A stretch of DNA of 64,000 nucleotides from a virus, in IMG/VR virus record IMGVR_UViG_3300027917_000042, positions 1 through 64,000 of that record. One strand, given 5' to 3'. The first letter of the stretch is position 1. The number at the start of each line of letters is the position of its first letter. The notes beneath the pieces are model-generated. The model was given only the letters and a program-made list of their open reading frames with translations. It was not told where the DNA came from and did not search any database. Below, one piece after another: positions 39,700 to 48,724 of the stretch. The position numbers and the translations under genes are program-made.

Positions 39700-42266
39700 T
39701 ACCGTTTGCCATGCGCTCCGACCCGGGCCCGCCATTCACCCATGCGCCAGTCGTCGCCGATCGCGTCCGATCGGACTTCCAGCGACACCTGCCTGCCACG
39801 GAAGCGCATGCTGATCTTGCGCGTGCCCGGCGCGACTGTGTAAGGGCCCTTGTCGATGGTCTCGATATCCTGCGGGTAACGCCGCCCGTTCATGCTCACA
39901 TCGACCGCCCCCTCCAGCCTGAGGAAATCGGGAATCAGCTGATCCACGTGAACCAGATACTCGCCAGCCTCCGGCAGCTCCATGTCGTAAGACTGCAAGT
40001 ATGATCCTAGCGCCGCGCCATTGGCGTCCACGCCGGTCTCGTGCTTATACAGATAGCCATCGGTCGCGGCGGCGTAGGGTTTCTCCAGCACCGGGCTGCG
40101 ATCTGCCCATGCTGTCCTCGACAGAGAGCCGATCGACCACGTGTTTTCTTCGTAATTGAACATCACGTAGCGATTGACCTCTGGCGACGGGTAACCGACT
40201 ACCGGCGACGTGGTTGGCACAGTGATGTTTTGCCCGCTGGTGTTGAACAGCACGTCACGTGTCATGACGATGTTGTCGATATATCCGGGCCAGTTGCGCA
40301 TGGAGGCCCCGCCCCAGCCGTTGACATTGCCTATGCCCACAATGATCTTATTCAGATCGTCGTCGAAAGTAGTAATGTTGGTTGATTGCGCAATCCATTG
40401 ACCGTTCATCCAGACATCCACGCGATTTCCGCTGCGCTGTGCTGTAAACCAATTCCATGTGTCCAGCGGAAAAGTCGCCGTGGTCATGTTGGATATCCCA
40501 GCGCCTGTCGAATTGCCACTGGCCGCAGTCCAAGCAAAATAGTATTGAAAGTCTCCGGCGATGTTTGGAACGAGCTGGATGTTCCAGCCCTTGTTGATGG
40601 TGCCGCCCCAGCTGCCCTGCGGCAATTGATTGCCCATGATCCCGTATGGGTTTGCGCCAGTAAGATACGAGCCGGTCGGCAGGTACACCCAGCCATGGAT
40701 CGTCCAGTCACCCGTTCCTAGCGCGTACTGTGAGCCGGTCCACGAGATGGCGTTGTCGGCAGTGGTGCCGTCGCCTTGTACCGAGTTGACGCCGAACTTG
40801 GCCTGATCTGTCGTCAGGGTCAGGCCAGCGCCCTCGGCAGTCGCAAACTCGCCAGTCAGCGCATCGACGTTGCCCGACTCGTTCTCGTACAGGAACATCG
40901 GGTTGCTGCCCGTTTGAGCGGCATCCTGCTCCTGATCCTGCTCGCCGATCTGCCCCGGGTAGAAGAACCAGATCTCGTTGAACTCCCGGTTCAGCCCGCC
41001 GAACGACTTGGCTTTCTGGGCGACGTTGAGGTTGTCGTAAACCTTGTTTCGCACGTCGCACGGCAACACCCGGAGGACGCCGTCGTACATGAAGAAGTCG
41101 CCCTCGCCCATGAAGAACACCCGGTAGTCCGTGGCGACCACCGCATTGGGCCCGAGGATCGAGACGTTCTCGCCGACCACGTTGACGCCGTAGACGTCGA
41201 AGCCACCGAGGTAGTCCACCGAATGCACAGACTCATCCGTGAAAGCGAGGATCTGCCCCCGGGTCTTGACCGCCGCGATGATCTCCGAGCCCCGGTACAA
41301 GCGCAGGTCGCCTGAGGTATTGGTGTCCCTCGGGATCCAGTCGCCGAAATCTTCCTGAGAACACCAGCGGATGAGAAGCGGGTCGAATACCCCCGAAAAT
41401 CGCTCTGTCGAGCCCATGGCGAAGAGATGTCGGTCTCGCTGGGAAATGATAGCCACATTGCAGTTGACGGGCGCTTGCGACAGGAGAACGGCTCTGGAGG
41501 CCGCTCCCGAGGTTCGGTCCCACCAGTAGATCGATTTCCCGAACGGACAGGCGATCAGATCCTCGCCCCAGTTATCGAGGCTCCACGTCCGCGCCGCCAC
41601 GGTTACCTGACTGGATGGGCGCGGCGTGTCGTAGCCCTGCTCGCTCAACGGCAGAGAAGTATCGTCCGCACCATAGCCGTAGATGCCGTAGCCATTCGCC
41701 AGCGACCCGGAACGCAGCCCGGTGTTGATCTGGTACTCCATGCCGACCGTGCCACCGCCCGTTGCATTTGCAATGGCAGTAACCCCGGTCTCGATGGTGT
41801 AAGAGCTGAACGACGTGGACAGGATCTGGTATTCACCACTGACCGTGATACCACCGACTGCCGTGGCCCCGGAGAACGTGACGAAATCGTTGGTAATCGC
41901 CCCATGGCCGACATCCGTGATGGTGACGATCGAGGATCCGTTGACCGTAGTGATCGGGTCCACCACCGAGGACGTGCGCCTGATCGGCGTAATGTCATAG
42001 AGGTTGCCGTCCTGCCACAGGTAGAGCTTCCAGTCTGTCCCGATGGCCGTCCACAGCGACCCGTCCAGCGCAGCCCAGTCATGGATATCCCGGGCCACGC
42101 CGAGAAACATCGGTTGAATCTGTTCCCAGCCACCAATCTTTTCCGGCAGGCCATAGCGGAAACGCACCTTGTCGGCCTCTTTCCACCGACCCTTCGCGCC
42201 GCGATCGGTCTCCTCGGTATAGATCCCCGGGGCGACTGGCAGATTGATGATGGTCTTCTGGGTCAT
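39699..42266 (-). CDS. P22 gp10-like tail hub protein with LamG-like insertion (855 aa)
   Basis: An 855-residue protein. The first 450 residues follow the phage stabilisation-protein (P22 gp10-like) family: 'INLPVAPGIYTEETDRGAKG', 'WKEADKVRFRYGLPEKIGGW' and 'WCSQEDFGDW' with 'SFGGLNREFNEIWFFYP'. Such a protein forms the hub below the portal ring. A LamG/ConA-type sandwich appears inserted at about residues 480-670 ('TGDWTIHGWVYLPTGSYLTG', 'NRVDVWMNGQWIA', 'GYIDNIVMTRDVLF'), after which hub sequence resumes. The inserted domain may bind host sugars. It overlaps both neighbours by a base. Confidence 0.85.
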   Translation of the reverse strand: MTQKTIINLPVAPGIYTEETDRGAKGRWKEADKVRFRYGLPEKIGGWEQIQPMFLGVARDIHDWAALDGSLWTAIGTDWKLYLWQDGNLYDITPIRRTSSVVDPITTVNGSSIVTITDVGHGAITNDFVTFSGATAVGGITVSGEYQILSTSFSSYTIETGVTAIANATGGGTVGMEYQINTGLRSGSLANGYGIYGYGADDTSLPLSEQGYDTPRPSSQVTVAARTWSLDNWGEDLIACPFGKSIYWWDRTSGAASRAVLLSQAPVNCNVAIISQRDRHLFAMGSTERFSGVFDPLLIRWCSQEDFGDWIPRDTNTSGDLRLYRGSEIIAAVKTRGQILAFTDESVHSVDYLGGFDVYGVNVVGENVSILGPNAVVATDYRVFFMGEGDFFMYDGVLRVLPCDVRNKVYDNLNVAQKAKSFGGLNREFNEIWFFYPGQIGEQDQEQDAAQTGSNPMFLYENESGNVDALTGEFATAEGAGLTLTTDQAKFGVNSVQGDGTTADNAISWTGSQYALGTGDWTIHGWVYLPTGSYLTGANPYGIMGNQLPQGSWGGTINKGWNIQLVPNIAGDFQYYFAWTAASGNSTGAGISNMTTATFPLDTWNWFTAQRSGNRVDVWMNGQWIAQSTNITTFDDDLNKIIVGIGNVNGWGGASMRNWPGYIDNIVMTRDVLFNTSGQNITVPTTSPVVGYPSPEVNRYVMFNYEENTWSIGSLSRTAWADRSPVLEKPYAAATDGYLYKHETGVDANGAALGSYLQSYDMELPEAGEYLVHVDQLIPDFLRLEGAVDVSMNGRRYPQDIETIDKGPYTVAPGTRKISMRFRGRQVSLEVRSDAIGDDWRMGEWRARVGAHGKR

Positions 42267-42691
42267 TACGGTACGCTCAGAACGCCCGTGAAGCTGGCGT
42301 CATAGGTCTCTCCCGGGGCATACGGCGGGGTCGTCCCGGTCTTCGTGTTATCGAACGACAGGTAGATGGTGTAGGCCCGGCTCAATGTCGAGAAGTTGTG
42401 CCACCATTCACGGGGAGTTCCATTGCCGATCTGTATCCACTCTTCCACCGGGGATCCGGTGATGTTCCCAATAGTATCGAAGTAGATCGAGAATTCTTGC
42501 GTGGTCACGTCCGGCGTGACCCAGCGCCCTTTCTGCGTATAGGTCAGGTTCGCCGTTCTCTGGTCCATCGAACCATCGGCGTTCAGTCGGAGCCCGGCGT
42601 AGGTTGTCCCGTTGACATTGGCATCTGCCGTCCGAAACACGAAAGTGATCGGCGGCTGCTGGATCAGGGCTGGCGATCCCCAGAACGGCAT
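42266..42691 (-). CDS. Fibre-cluster beta protein, paralogue of 33229 (141 aa)
   Basis: The frame opens at 42724; the ATG ending 42691 overlaps the previous stop (TAATG) and gives MPFWGSPALIQQPPITFVFR. The core is the same as the 33229 protein: 'YAGLRLNADGSMDQRTAN', 'QKGRWVTPDVTTQEFSIYF', 'IGNGTPREWWHN', 'RAYTIYLSFDN', ending LSVP. All-beta; probably a small virion decoration or fibre-associated protein. Confidence 0.75.
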   Translation of the reverse strand: MPFWGSPALIQQPPITFVFRTADANVNGTTYAGLRLNADGSMDQRTANLTYTQKGRWVTPDVTTQEFSIYFDTIGNITGSPVEEWIQIGNGTPREWWHNFSTLSRAYTIYLSFDNTKTGTTPPYAPGETYDASFTGVLSVP

Positions 42692-43629
42692 TACGAAACG
42701 TCCAGCAGGGCCGAGCCGACCCACTTGCCGCCACCCGGGTAATTCCTGAAGTACTCGAAGGCGACGTAGTCCACTGCCCCGGCGCTACCCGTGGTGAGCG
42801 TCGGTGGTGTGCCGCCCACCCATGCGTAGGCGCTCCCCCACGTGATCGTGGCCCCGGACGTCTGGTGATGGATCATGATCCGAATCACCTGCCCGTCCGC
42901 ATCGGCAGTCTGTGTCGTCGGATTCTGGAAGGTCGCCGAGATCGCACTGGTCACCGTGACATTGAACGCATTCGAGTTCTGGTTGGGCACCGCGATGGTG
43001 CTGCCCCATGTCAGCGCCTCCCTGACCGCATTCTGGCCCTGCGTAAACGTCTGCACCTTCGACGTGCCGACGCCCAGATCTTTCCTGACAAAATCCTCGC
43101 CCGTGACGTAGCCGCCATCGGACAGCAGGTTGTCGGCATTCTCGGCGTTGGTGGCGTTGATCGCATTGGTGACGTCGCCGGAATCCACGAGGTAGGCGTC
43201 AGTGCTGTCCACGAACACCAGCCGGGTTTCACCATTAGGGATGGTGACGCCCGTACCAGTGGCCGTCTTGAACGTGATGTCGTAAGCCGGACTGTAGGCA
43301 TTCCTGACGAGGTAAACCTTCGCGTACTCTGCCGAAGAGCCGAAGGCCCCGCCACCCTCGATCGGCGCGGTGATGGTCACTGGCCCGCCGGGATTGTCGA
43401 TGCAATCCAGCATCATGGCCCGGGCATCCGGGTTCACCGGGTCGGGCTCGCCGTTACCGTATCCCAGAGAAATGGTGGATCCGGTGACCGTGCCGTCGAG
43501 AACCTCGCGTTTGACCACGGCGTCTTCCAGCATCTTGAAGACGCTGTTGTTCAGGACCGTGCCCCACGTATCCGGGTTGTCGTTAGTTTCCTGCATCGTA
43601 AGACGCAGGTTCTTGGTCGTCTGTGCCAT
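42691..43629 (-). CDS. Fibre/tail-associated protein (312 aa)
   Basis: A 312-residue protein starting MAQTTKNLRLTMQETNDNPD then TWG, a start typical of phage tail-fibre N-termini that dock onto the tail hub ('T-x-N-L-x-L-x-x-x-x-x-x-D-(x)-P-x-T-W-G'). The middle has 'VDSTDAYLVDSGDVTNAIN' and the C-terminus 'ISATFQNPTTQTADADGQVI', beta-rich. It probably anchors or forms a side fibre. Overlaps both neighbours by one base. Confidence 0.8.
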   Translation of the reverse strand: MAQTTKNLRLTMQETNDNPDTWGTVLNNSVFKMLEDAVVKREVLDGTVTGSTISLGYGNGEPDPVNPDARAMMLDCIDNPGGPVTITAPIEGGGAFGSSAEYAKVYLVRNAYSPAYDITFKTATGTGVTIPNGETRLVFVDSTDAYLVDSGDVTNAINATNAENADNLLSDGGYVTGEDFVRKDLGVGTSKVQTFTQGQNAVREALTWGSTIAVPNQNSNAFNVTVTSAISATFQNPTTQTADADGQVIRIMIHHQTSGATITWGSAYAWVGGTPPTLTTGSAGAVDYVAFEYFRNYPGGGKWVGSALLDVS

Positions 43630-44297
43630 TATCTAACTCCCTGTGGGGCAGGTATCGGCGTCATCCCGAGCTGGTTGTAGCGGGTATTCACCAAAGCATC
43701 CATCTCCCGCTTCGCAGCCGGGAAACGGCTCATGTAATCGTTCTCCCATATCGCCACTCTATCGTCCGCCTTGACGAACTTCTCCGCTTCGGCAAGGCAG
43801 GCATACAGCAGGATGTCTGCGGCGTTGTCGCTGAGCCAGTTGCTTTCTGTCGTGCCGACTTCCAGCGGCGTGGGTCGCGAGCGGAAATTGATGTTCACCG
43901 TGTAGATTGCGTCCGCGCTCGGTGCGAGTCGCCACTGCGACAAACCGTCCTCGGCGAAATACTTCGGCAGCCCGTCCACGCCATTAAGGTAATCGCGCAC
44001 GAAGTCGATCGAGCGCAGCTCCAGCCACTTCGTTTCCCCATTAACCGAGATGTACATCCAGCGCACGCCCAACTGAAAGTCGCTGGTGTACGCGGCTGGC
44101 TTTGTCAGGACGTCGTTGCCGACTGCCGTGCTGGCCGTAGTGCCCACATCGAAGATCGTCAGGTCCAGATCTTTCAGCAAGCGAAGCTCGCCGAGGTTGA
44201 TGACCTCTGGAATCGACGCGGTGAATTCTGTGCCGTCGTCTTCCAGCCACGCTTGAAGATCGGCGGTCAGCTGGGTTGCAGTGGTCTTGTAGCTCAT
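43629..44297 (-). CDS. Connector/adaptor protein (222 aa)
   Basis: A 222-residue protein starting MSYKTTATQLTADLQAWLED, with 'INLGELRLLKDLDLTIFD' and 'LRSIDFVRDYLNGVDGLPKY' followed by 'FAEDGLSQWRLAPSAD'. This sequence pattern belongs to a widespread phage family proposed to act as a head-tail adaptor or connector; exact position in the particle is not known. The C-terminal helix (ADILLYACLAEAEKFVKADD) resembles ring-forming adaptors. Four-base overlap with the 44294 gene. Confidence 0.7.
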   Translation of the reverse strand: MSYKTTATQLTADLQAWLEDDGTEFTASIPEVINLGELRLLKDLDLTIFDVGTTASTAVGNDVLTKPAAYTSDFQLGVRWMYISVNGETKWLELRSIDFVRDYLNGVDGLPKYFAEDGLSQWRLAPSADAIYTVNINFRSRPTPLEVGTTESNWLSDNAADILLYACLAEAEKFVKADDRVAIWENDYMSRFPAAKREMDALVNTRYNQLGMTPIPAPQGVR

Positions 44298-47047
44298 GGG
44301 TTCTGCCCCAGTGTGAACAGGTCGGTGACGCCGGTCAGCGCCGCGAACTCTGTGTTCGTGTTGATGGTGAAGGTCGCTCCTTTGTCAGTAGATACGCCCA
44401 CCATGCCCTGCGCGGGTGAGAAATTAGACTGACCCACGATGTAGAGCTTGCCGTTGATGATCCCGCCATGCTTCACGTTGCCTCGGTTGCTCAGATACAC
44501 GGAGCGGACATTCAGATATGACCACGTCGGGTCCGATGTCAGTGGGCCGCTGGTCTTCCAGATTCCGCCGAACGAAACGAAATACCCATACCCGCCGCTG
44601 TCCACAAAGAACTGCACAGGCTGATCCAGCGTGCTGCCCCAGCTGATCTCGTTGGTGTTGGTGTTCCACGTGGAACCATCGTCCGTAGAGATGACGATGG
44701 TCGCGTCCCTGTTGATCGTGTTGAAGATCGCCGCGTACAGGTTGGTTCCGTCTGAGGCGATCCACGTCGCGTGCCCGCCCAGCGTGTTGACGGGCGTGTA
44801 GGGATAACTTCCCGACCAGCCAGCCGGAACCTTGGTGGTCAGGTCAACGACAGTTGTGAGGTCGCTATTCTCCCACGGCACCAGCCGGGTGTTCGTGTCC
44901 CACTTGATGATCTCCATGGCCCGGTTGGTTTGGGCACCAGCATTATCAACGTCACCCAGCCAGCCAAACATCTCGCCCTTGTGCAGCGCCATGCCATACA
45001 GATAGGTGCCGGGGCTGTTTTGCACGAGCAGAAACGACCCATGCTGGTGAAGGCGCGGGTCAGAATGCGCACTGATGAACGAACCCCGGCCCCCGGCATC
45101 GGTGCGGTTGTAGATCATCACGTCTTCGCCCGTGGTCGGCCAGCGTTTCTTCTGATACAGCCTTTGGACCGCCGTGCCGATCTGCCCGCCGTTGCCATAC
45201 GTCACGCGAGCAAAATGTTCTGTGATTCTGATCTCGTCGATGTTGCCGTCCGCGTAAGCCAGATTGTCATCGTTACGTCCGGCAGTGGAGCCGGAGCCGT
45301 CGCTTCCGATGCGAAAGTTGGAATCGATCTGTTGCGTCGTTGTGAGTGTGGCAGCAGACAAAGCGCCGTGCCGCAAGCGGATGTTTGTAGAGCCTTCTTT
45401 CTGGGCGCGGGAGATCGCAATATGCTGCCAGCCGTTGGGCGAATCCAGCCGATTGGCCGTGCTTGCGCCAAGCGCCGCCGCTCCCTCGATGCTGGTGCCG
45501 TTATGCACCACGATGCCGTAGGTCAGATCACTGGAGAACGGGGCCTGCACGTAGACATACCAGCTGCCCGCCGTTCCCCACGGCAGATCGGAATGCAGGA
45601 TGACTCGCTCCGTAGTCGAGTCTGCGGCCAGATCGTTGGCGCTGGGCTTGTAGCTGAACTCGATGGTCCACTCTTTCATGTCGAACAGGCCATCGGCAGC
45701 GTTGTACGCACGCAGATAGCTGGTGCCGCTGCCTGACAGGCTGATTGACCCACCTATCCCGAAATCCGTAGCAACCCCTTCTGAGTAGCTGGGCGCGGAA
45801 GGCCCAACCGAGGTCAGGGTCTTGTTGCCAATGGCATCCTCGATCACCTCTGCCAACACATCGCTGGTGCGGATCAGCGCCGTCACGTCCAGCGGCGCAC
45901 CCGAGCCGTAGGTGATGGACTTCTCGAAAGTGCTGTTGCCGCCGCCGTTGGCAAGTCCGAGCAGCGTGTTGTTGTGGGCGATGATTTCTTCCCACGTTGC
46001 TCCATCGTCAGGCGAATACCAGCCTTCCTGCTCGTCACTCATCGTCAGAATGGTGCTGCCCGCTGACATGACGAGGACATTGTCCCAGTTGTCGCCAGAA
46101 GGTGAATCCAGACTTTCGTTGACCAGCGTGGTCAGGTCGTCGTCTGAGGTCAGCAGTGTCTGCCCTCCAGCGATGTCAGGGGCACCCAGAATGATCTGGG
46201 CGATGGAAGCGAGGGTGATGGTGACGGGGATGTTCACGGTCGTACTCTGTGGCGTGCTGGCAGTGTCGGTGATCGTCACCAATAGCTCGCCCTGATACGA
46301 CCCATCTGCCAGCGAACCGATAGTCAGAGTGGAATTGTCAGAGGTTGGTGACGTGATCGTGATGAGCGGGTCCGGCTGGGTCACCCACTCCCATTGGTAC
46401 AGGTACGGCGGGCACCCGCCCACCGCGTTGATCTGGATCGCCGAGCTGGTCGAATCTGCCGAAGCCGATTCGCTCAGAGAGGATGGCACCGCCGCAGCGG
46501 CCAGCACGAAGTTGCTGTCATTGCCCGCCACCACCTTGGCCCCGGCAGAAATCGGCGAGGGCCCGTCGAACGGATAAGCGAGGTTGATGGTGTAGGTCGG
46601 CGTACACTGGATGGGCACCACGATCGGCGAGCAGTACCAGTCGCCGTTGTCCATCTGGATGTAGACGAATCCTTCCTTGCCCCGGGCATCATCGAAGCGC
46701 AGGGCGTCGTTGATGCCGACCTGCGTCGCGCCCGTGGGGACCGCACCAGCGGTCGTGGTGTTCTCGGGGATCGAGGGATCCAGATTGCAGCACCCGGTCC
46801 TCGGATCGTCGCCCTCGCCGGGCGGCTTCGAGATCTCCGGGGAGGGACGCCACAGGGCCACCGGGTCATCGACGCTGACCGGGATCTCCTGCGGATGCTT
46901 CGGCTCCCACCAGTCAGGATGCACGAGCAGGCCCGGGACATGGCCGTCTTCAACCAGATCCCGGTATCGCATCTTCTGGCCGGAACGCTGGCATTCCGCC
47001 AGTGCGTGCCGACCTTTCGCGTATTGCCGCCTGCCCGAGCGAGCCAT
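44294..47047 (-). CDS. Structural protein with Asp-box and LamG-like domains (917 aa)
   Basis: A 917-residue protein. Residues 1-60 resemble a zinc-ribbon phage structural domain (motif end 'PDWWEPKHPQE') but only Cys19 remains of its usual cysteines. A LamG-like sandwich is centred on about 440-610 ('LFDMKEWTIEFSYKPSANDL', 'NIDEIRITEHFARVTYG'). Three Asp boxes (S-x-D-x-G-x-T-W/F) follow the sialidase pattern: SPDDGATW near 345, STDDGSTW near 786 and STDKGATF near 884, suggesting a beta-propeller. It may bind or degrade a host glycan; no catalytic triad could be assigned. Its start overlaps the P22 gp4-like gene. Confidence 0.75.
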   Translation of the reverse strand: MARSGRRQYAKGRHALAECQRSGQKMRYRDLVEDGHVPGLLVHPDWWEPKHPQEIPVSVDDPVALWRPSPEISKPPGEGDDPRTGCCNLDPSIPENTTTAGAVPTGATQVGINDALRFDDARGKEGFVYIQMDNGDWYCSPIVVPIQCTPTYTINLAYPFDGPSPISAGAKVVAGNDSNFVLAAAAVPSSLSESASADSTSSAIQINAVGGCPPYLYQWEWVTQPDPLITITSPTSDNSTLTIGSLADGSYQGELLVTITDTASTPQSTTVNIPVTITLASIAQIILGAPDIAGGQTLLTSDDDLTTLVNESLDSPSGDNWDNVLVMSAGSTILTMSDEQEGWYSPDDGATWEEIIAHNNTLLGLANGGGNSTFEKSITYGSGAPLDVTALIRTSDVLAEVIEDAIGNKTLTSVGPSAPSYSEGVATDFGIGGSISLSGSGTSYLRAYNAADGLFDMKEWTIEFSYKPSANDLAADSTTERVILHSDLPWGTAGSWYVYVQAPFSSDLTYGIVVHNGTSIEGAAALGASTANRLDSPNGWQHIAISRAQKEGSTNIRLRHGALSAATLTTTQQIDSNFRIGSDGSGSTAGRNDDNLAYADGNIDEIRITEHFARVTYGNGGQIGTAVQRLYQKKRWPTTGEDVMIYNRTDAGGRGSFISAHSDPRLHQHGSFLLVQNSPGTYLYGMALHKGEMFGWLGDVDNAGAQTNRAMEIIKWDTNTRLVPWENSDLTTVVDLTTKVPAGWSGSYPYTPVNTLGGHATWIASDGTNLYAAIFNTINRDATIVISTDDGSTWNTNTNEISWGSTLDQPVQFFVDSGGYGYFVSFGGIWKTSGPLTSDPTWSYLNVRSVYLSNRGNVKHGGIINGKLYIVGQSNFSPAQGMVGVSTDKGATFTINTNTEFAALTGVTDLFTLGQNP

Positions 47048-47799
47048 CAGCGATAGCTCCTCGAAGTTCCTCGCCTCCGGGCCCAGTTGCTGCCCGGCAC
47101 GATCCTGACGTCACCGCGCTCGCGGGTCGCCGCGATAGCCCGGCCAACAGCGCCGTTGTCGGTCGGATTCATCGGGCTGCCGTAGGCTTTGACCCGCAGC
47201 CGGTCCTCGATGACCACCTCGGAGAACTTCTCCGCCAGCCGTGCCGCCAGATCGGCCACGAACGCCTCGCGGGCGTAGTAGGGCACGTCCGGGTTATCGG
47301 CTGCCGAATCGTGGTCCTCGAAGCGGCTGACGATGTCGAAGTAGATCTCGTCGGTAGAATTCTCTGGCGTGGTCCAGAACGACACCGTGATGGCGTCGCG
47401 CTGTTTGTCGATGAAGATCCTGTCCGGGCGACCCTGCACGTCTTTGTCGGGAATGTCCGCCCACTCCTGCCGCGACATGAATTCGATAGGTGTATCGATG
47501 CCGTTGCGTCGCAGAAAGACGTTCATGACGTCGAGGTACTCCGCCGACAGGGTGTAGGTCGCCGTGCCCTGTGTGATCGGCGTGCCGAGGCTCGCCAGCG
47601 TCTGCAGATCGACCCGGGAGATCTTCCACTCCTGAAGATCCCGCGTCGCCCAGTCCGCGAGCATGTAGTTGATGGACCGCCGAGCGGACTGGATATGACG
47701 GAAGCTGAGCGTGGCGGGGTCCACCCGCGCACGCTCGAACGCCTCGTCTACCATGTCGGCCAGCTCGGGGGACCAGAGAAATGTCCCGCTGGTCGCCAT
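47047..47799 (-). CDS. P22 gp4-like head-to-tail adaptor (250 aa)
   Basis: A 250-residue protein with the helix-rich N-terminus typical of the P22 tail accessory factor gp4 family ('ELADMVDEAFERARVDPATL', 'ARRSINYMLADWATRDLQEW'), a beta centre ('GTPITQGTATYTLSAEYLDV') and a basic tail ('RIVPGSNWARRRG'). It forms a ring under the portal and, in P22, may have muralytic function; here only the adaptor role is inferred. The short stop-start overlap with 44294 (TGATG) couples them. Confidence 0.8.
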   Translation of the reverse strand: MATSGTFLWSPELADMVDEAFERARVDPATLSFRHIQSARRSINYMLADWATRDLQEWKISRVDLQTLASLGTPITQGTATYTLSAEYLDVMNVFLRRNGIDTPIEFMSRQEWADIPDKDVQGRPDRIFIDKQRDAITVSFWTTPENSTDEIYFDIVSRFEDHDSAADNPDVPYYAREAFVADLAARLAEKFSEVVIEDRLRVKAYGSPMNPTDNGAVGRAIAATRERGDVRIVPGSNWARRRGTSRSYR

Positions 47800-47802
47800 G
47801 GC

Positions 47803-48141
47803 TTACCCTCCGCTTGTCATCGTGTCCTGAAGGATTGTGATCGCGCCCGATCCAGTGCCTCCAAGTACCACCCTTACCGAGTCGATCGCCCAGCCGATCC
47901 GGTACGATCCATCGGCGTCTGCCGCCCGGGCGATCCAGTTCGCCGAAGCTGGGGCCACCGCAGTCGCCACGCCGCTGTAGGAATTCGCTCCTGCATTGGC
48001 GCGGATGTTGTCGATGGTCCAGCTCACTGACGTCACGGTGAGCCCGGTGACTTCCACGGTGATGACGGTTTCATCGGTGTAGCGGTTAACCGGGATGTAG
48101 TACGTCCCGGCTGCCGTCACGTCTTTCCTAATGGGGCGCAT
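47803..48141 (-). CDS. Small beta-rich structural protein (112 aa)
   Basis: A 112-residue Thr/Ala/Gly-rich protein starting MRPIRKDVTAAGTYYIPVNR. All-beta pattern with no Cys. Sits between capsid-linked and connector genes, so a minor head or decoration protein is likely. Family not recognised. Confidence 0.7.
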   Translation of the reverse strand: MRPIRKDVTAAGTYYIPVNRYTDETVITVEVTGLTVTSVSWTIDNIRANAGANSYSGVATAVAPASANWIARAADADGSYRIGWAIDSVRVVLGGTGSGAITILQDTMTSGG

Positions 48142-48152
48142 GAGTCACCCCC

Positions 48153-48605
48153 TTAATCGTTGACTACGCCGTCGTCGTTGAACCCGAACGTGATGATTGC
48201 GGTGATGTTGCCCGTACCAGCGGTGCCAGTGCCGTCGTCGCCAGCGGTGATCTCGGCATCGGCAGCGAGCGCCGTGCCCACCAGTACGCCAGACGCGGCG
48301 TCGCCGACGAGGTAACGTCCGGTGGTCGTCGAGGTGGCCCCGTTGAGGATGGCATCCGGGTCCGGGGTCGCCGTGTTCACGCCGATATCGAACGCCGGGG
48401 TCGTGCCGCCAGTATGGCCGGACACGATGTCCACGTGGGTGATGATGGCCCCTGCCGGAAGCCACTTGCCTGTCAGGGTCGTGTTGGCAGCTGCGCCGTC
48501 GAAGGTGACGGCGAGATGCGAGAGTACCGGGGCCGGAGTTGCCTTCGACTCTGCGCCGCTACCGCGCTGTCGCCAGTAGCCTTTTACCGTAGAACGCTTA
48601 CCCAT
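48153..48605 (-). CDS. Beta-rich structural protein (150 aa)
   Basis: A 150-residue protein with a basic start (MGKRSTVKGYWRQRG) followed by a beta-rich, Thr/Gly/Asp-rich body ('GTAGTGNITAIITFGFNDDG'). Probably a head decoration or fibre-linked protein. It is the first gene after the large hairpin following the capsid gene. Family not recognised. Confidence 0.7.
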   Translation of the reverse strand: MGKRSTVKGYWRQRGSGAESKATPAPVLSHLAVTFDGAAANTTLTGKWLPAGAIITHVDIVSGHTGGTTPAFDIGVNTATPDPDAILNGATSTTTGRYLVGDAASGVLVGTALAADAEITAGDDGTGTAGTGNITAIITFGFNDDGVVND

Positions 48606-48652
48606 CTGTCTTCTCCAGTGTCCCTTAAAGGGTCGTCAGGGTAGAAATAAAA

Positions 48653-48716
48653 GGGGCCCCGGGGCGACGGACGCAAAGCAGCCGGTCTAACTGCAATTTG
48701 TCCACCCCGGGGCCCC
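48653..48716 (-). terminator. Long-loop GC hairpin after the capsid gene (possible partial terminator)
   Basis: CCCCGGGGCCCC (48705-48716) pairs with GGGGCCCCGGGG (48653-48664); 40-base loop; on the minus strand the second arm is followed by TTTTATTT. It lies 8 bases after the capsid stop in the direction of transcription. It could be a leaky terminator that sets capsid mRNA above downstream genes. Confidence 0.75.
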
Positions 48717-48724
48717 CCGTCCGC

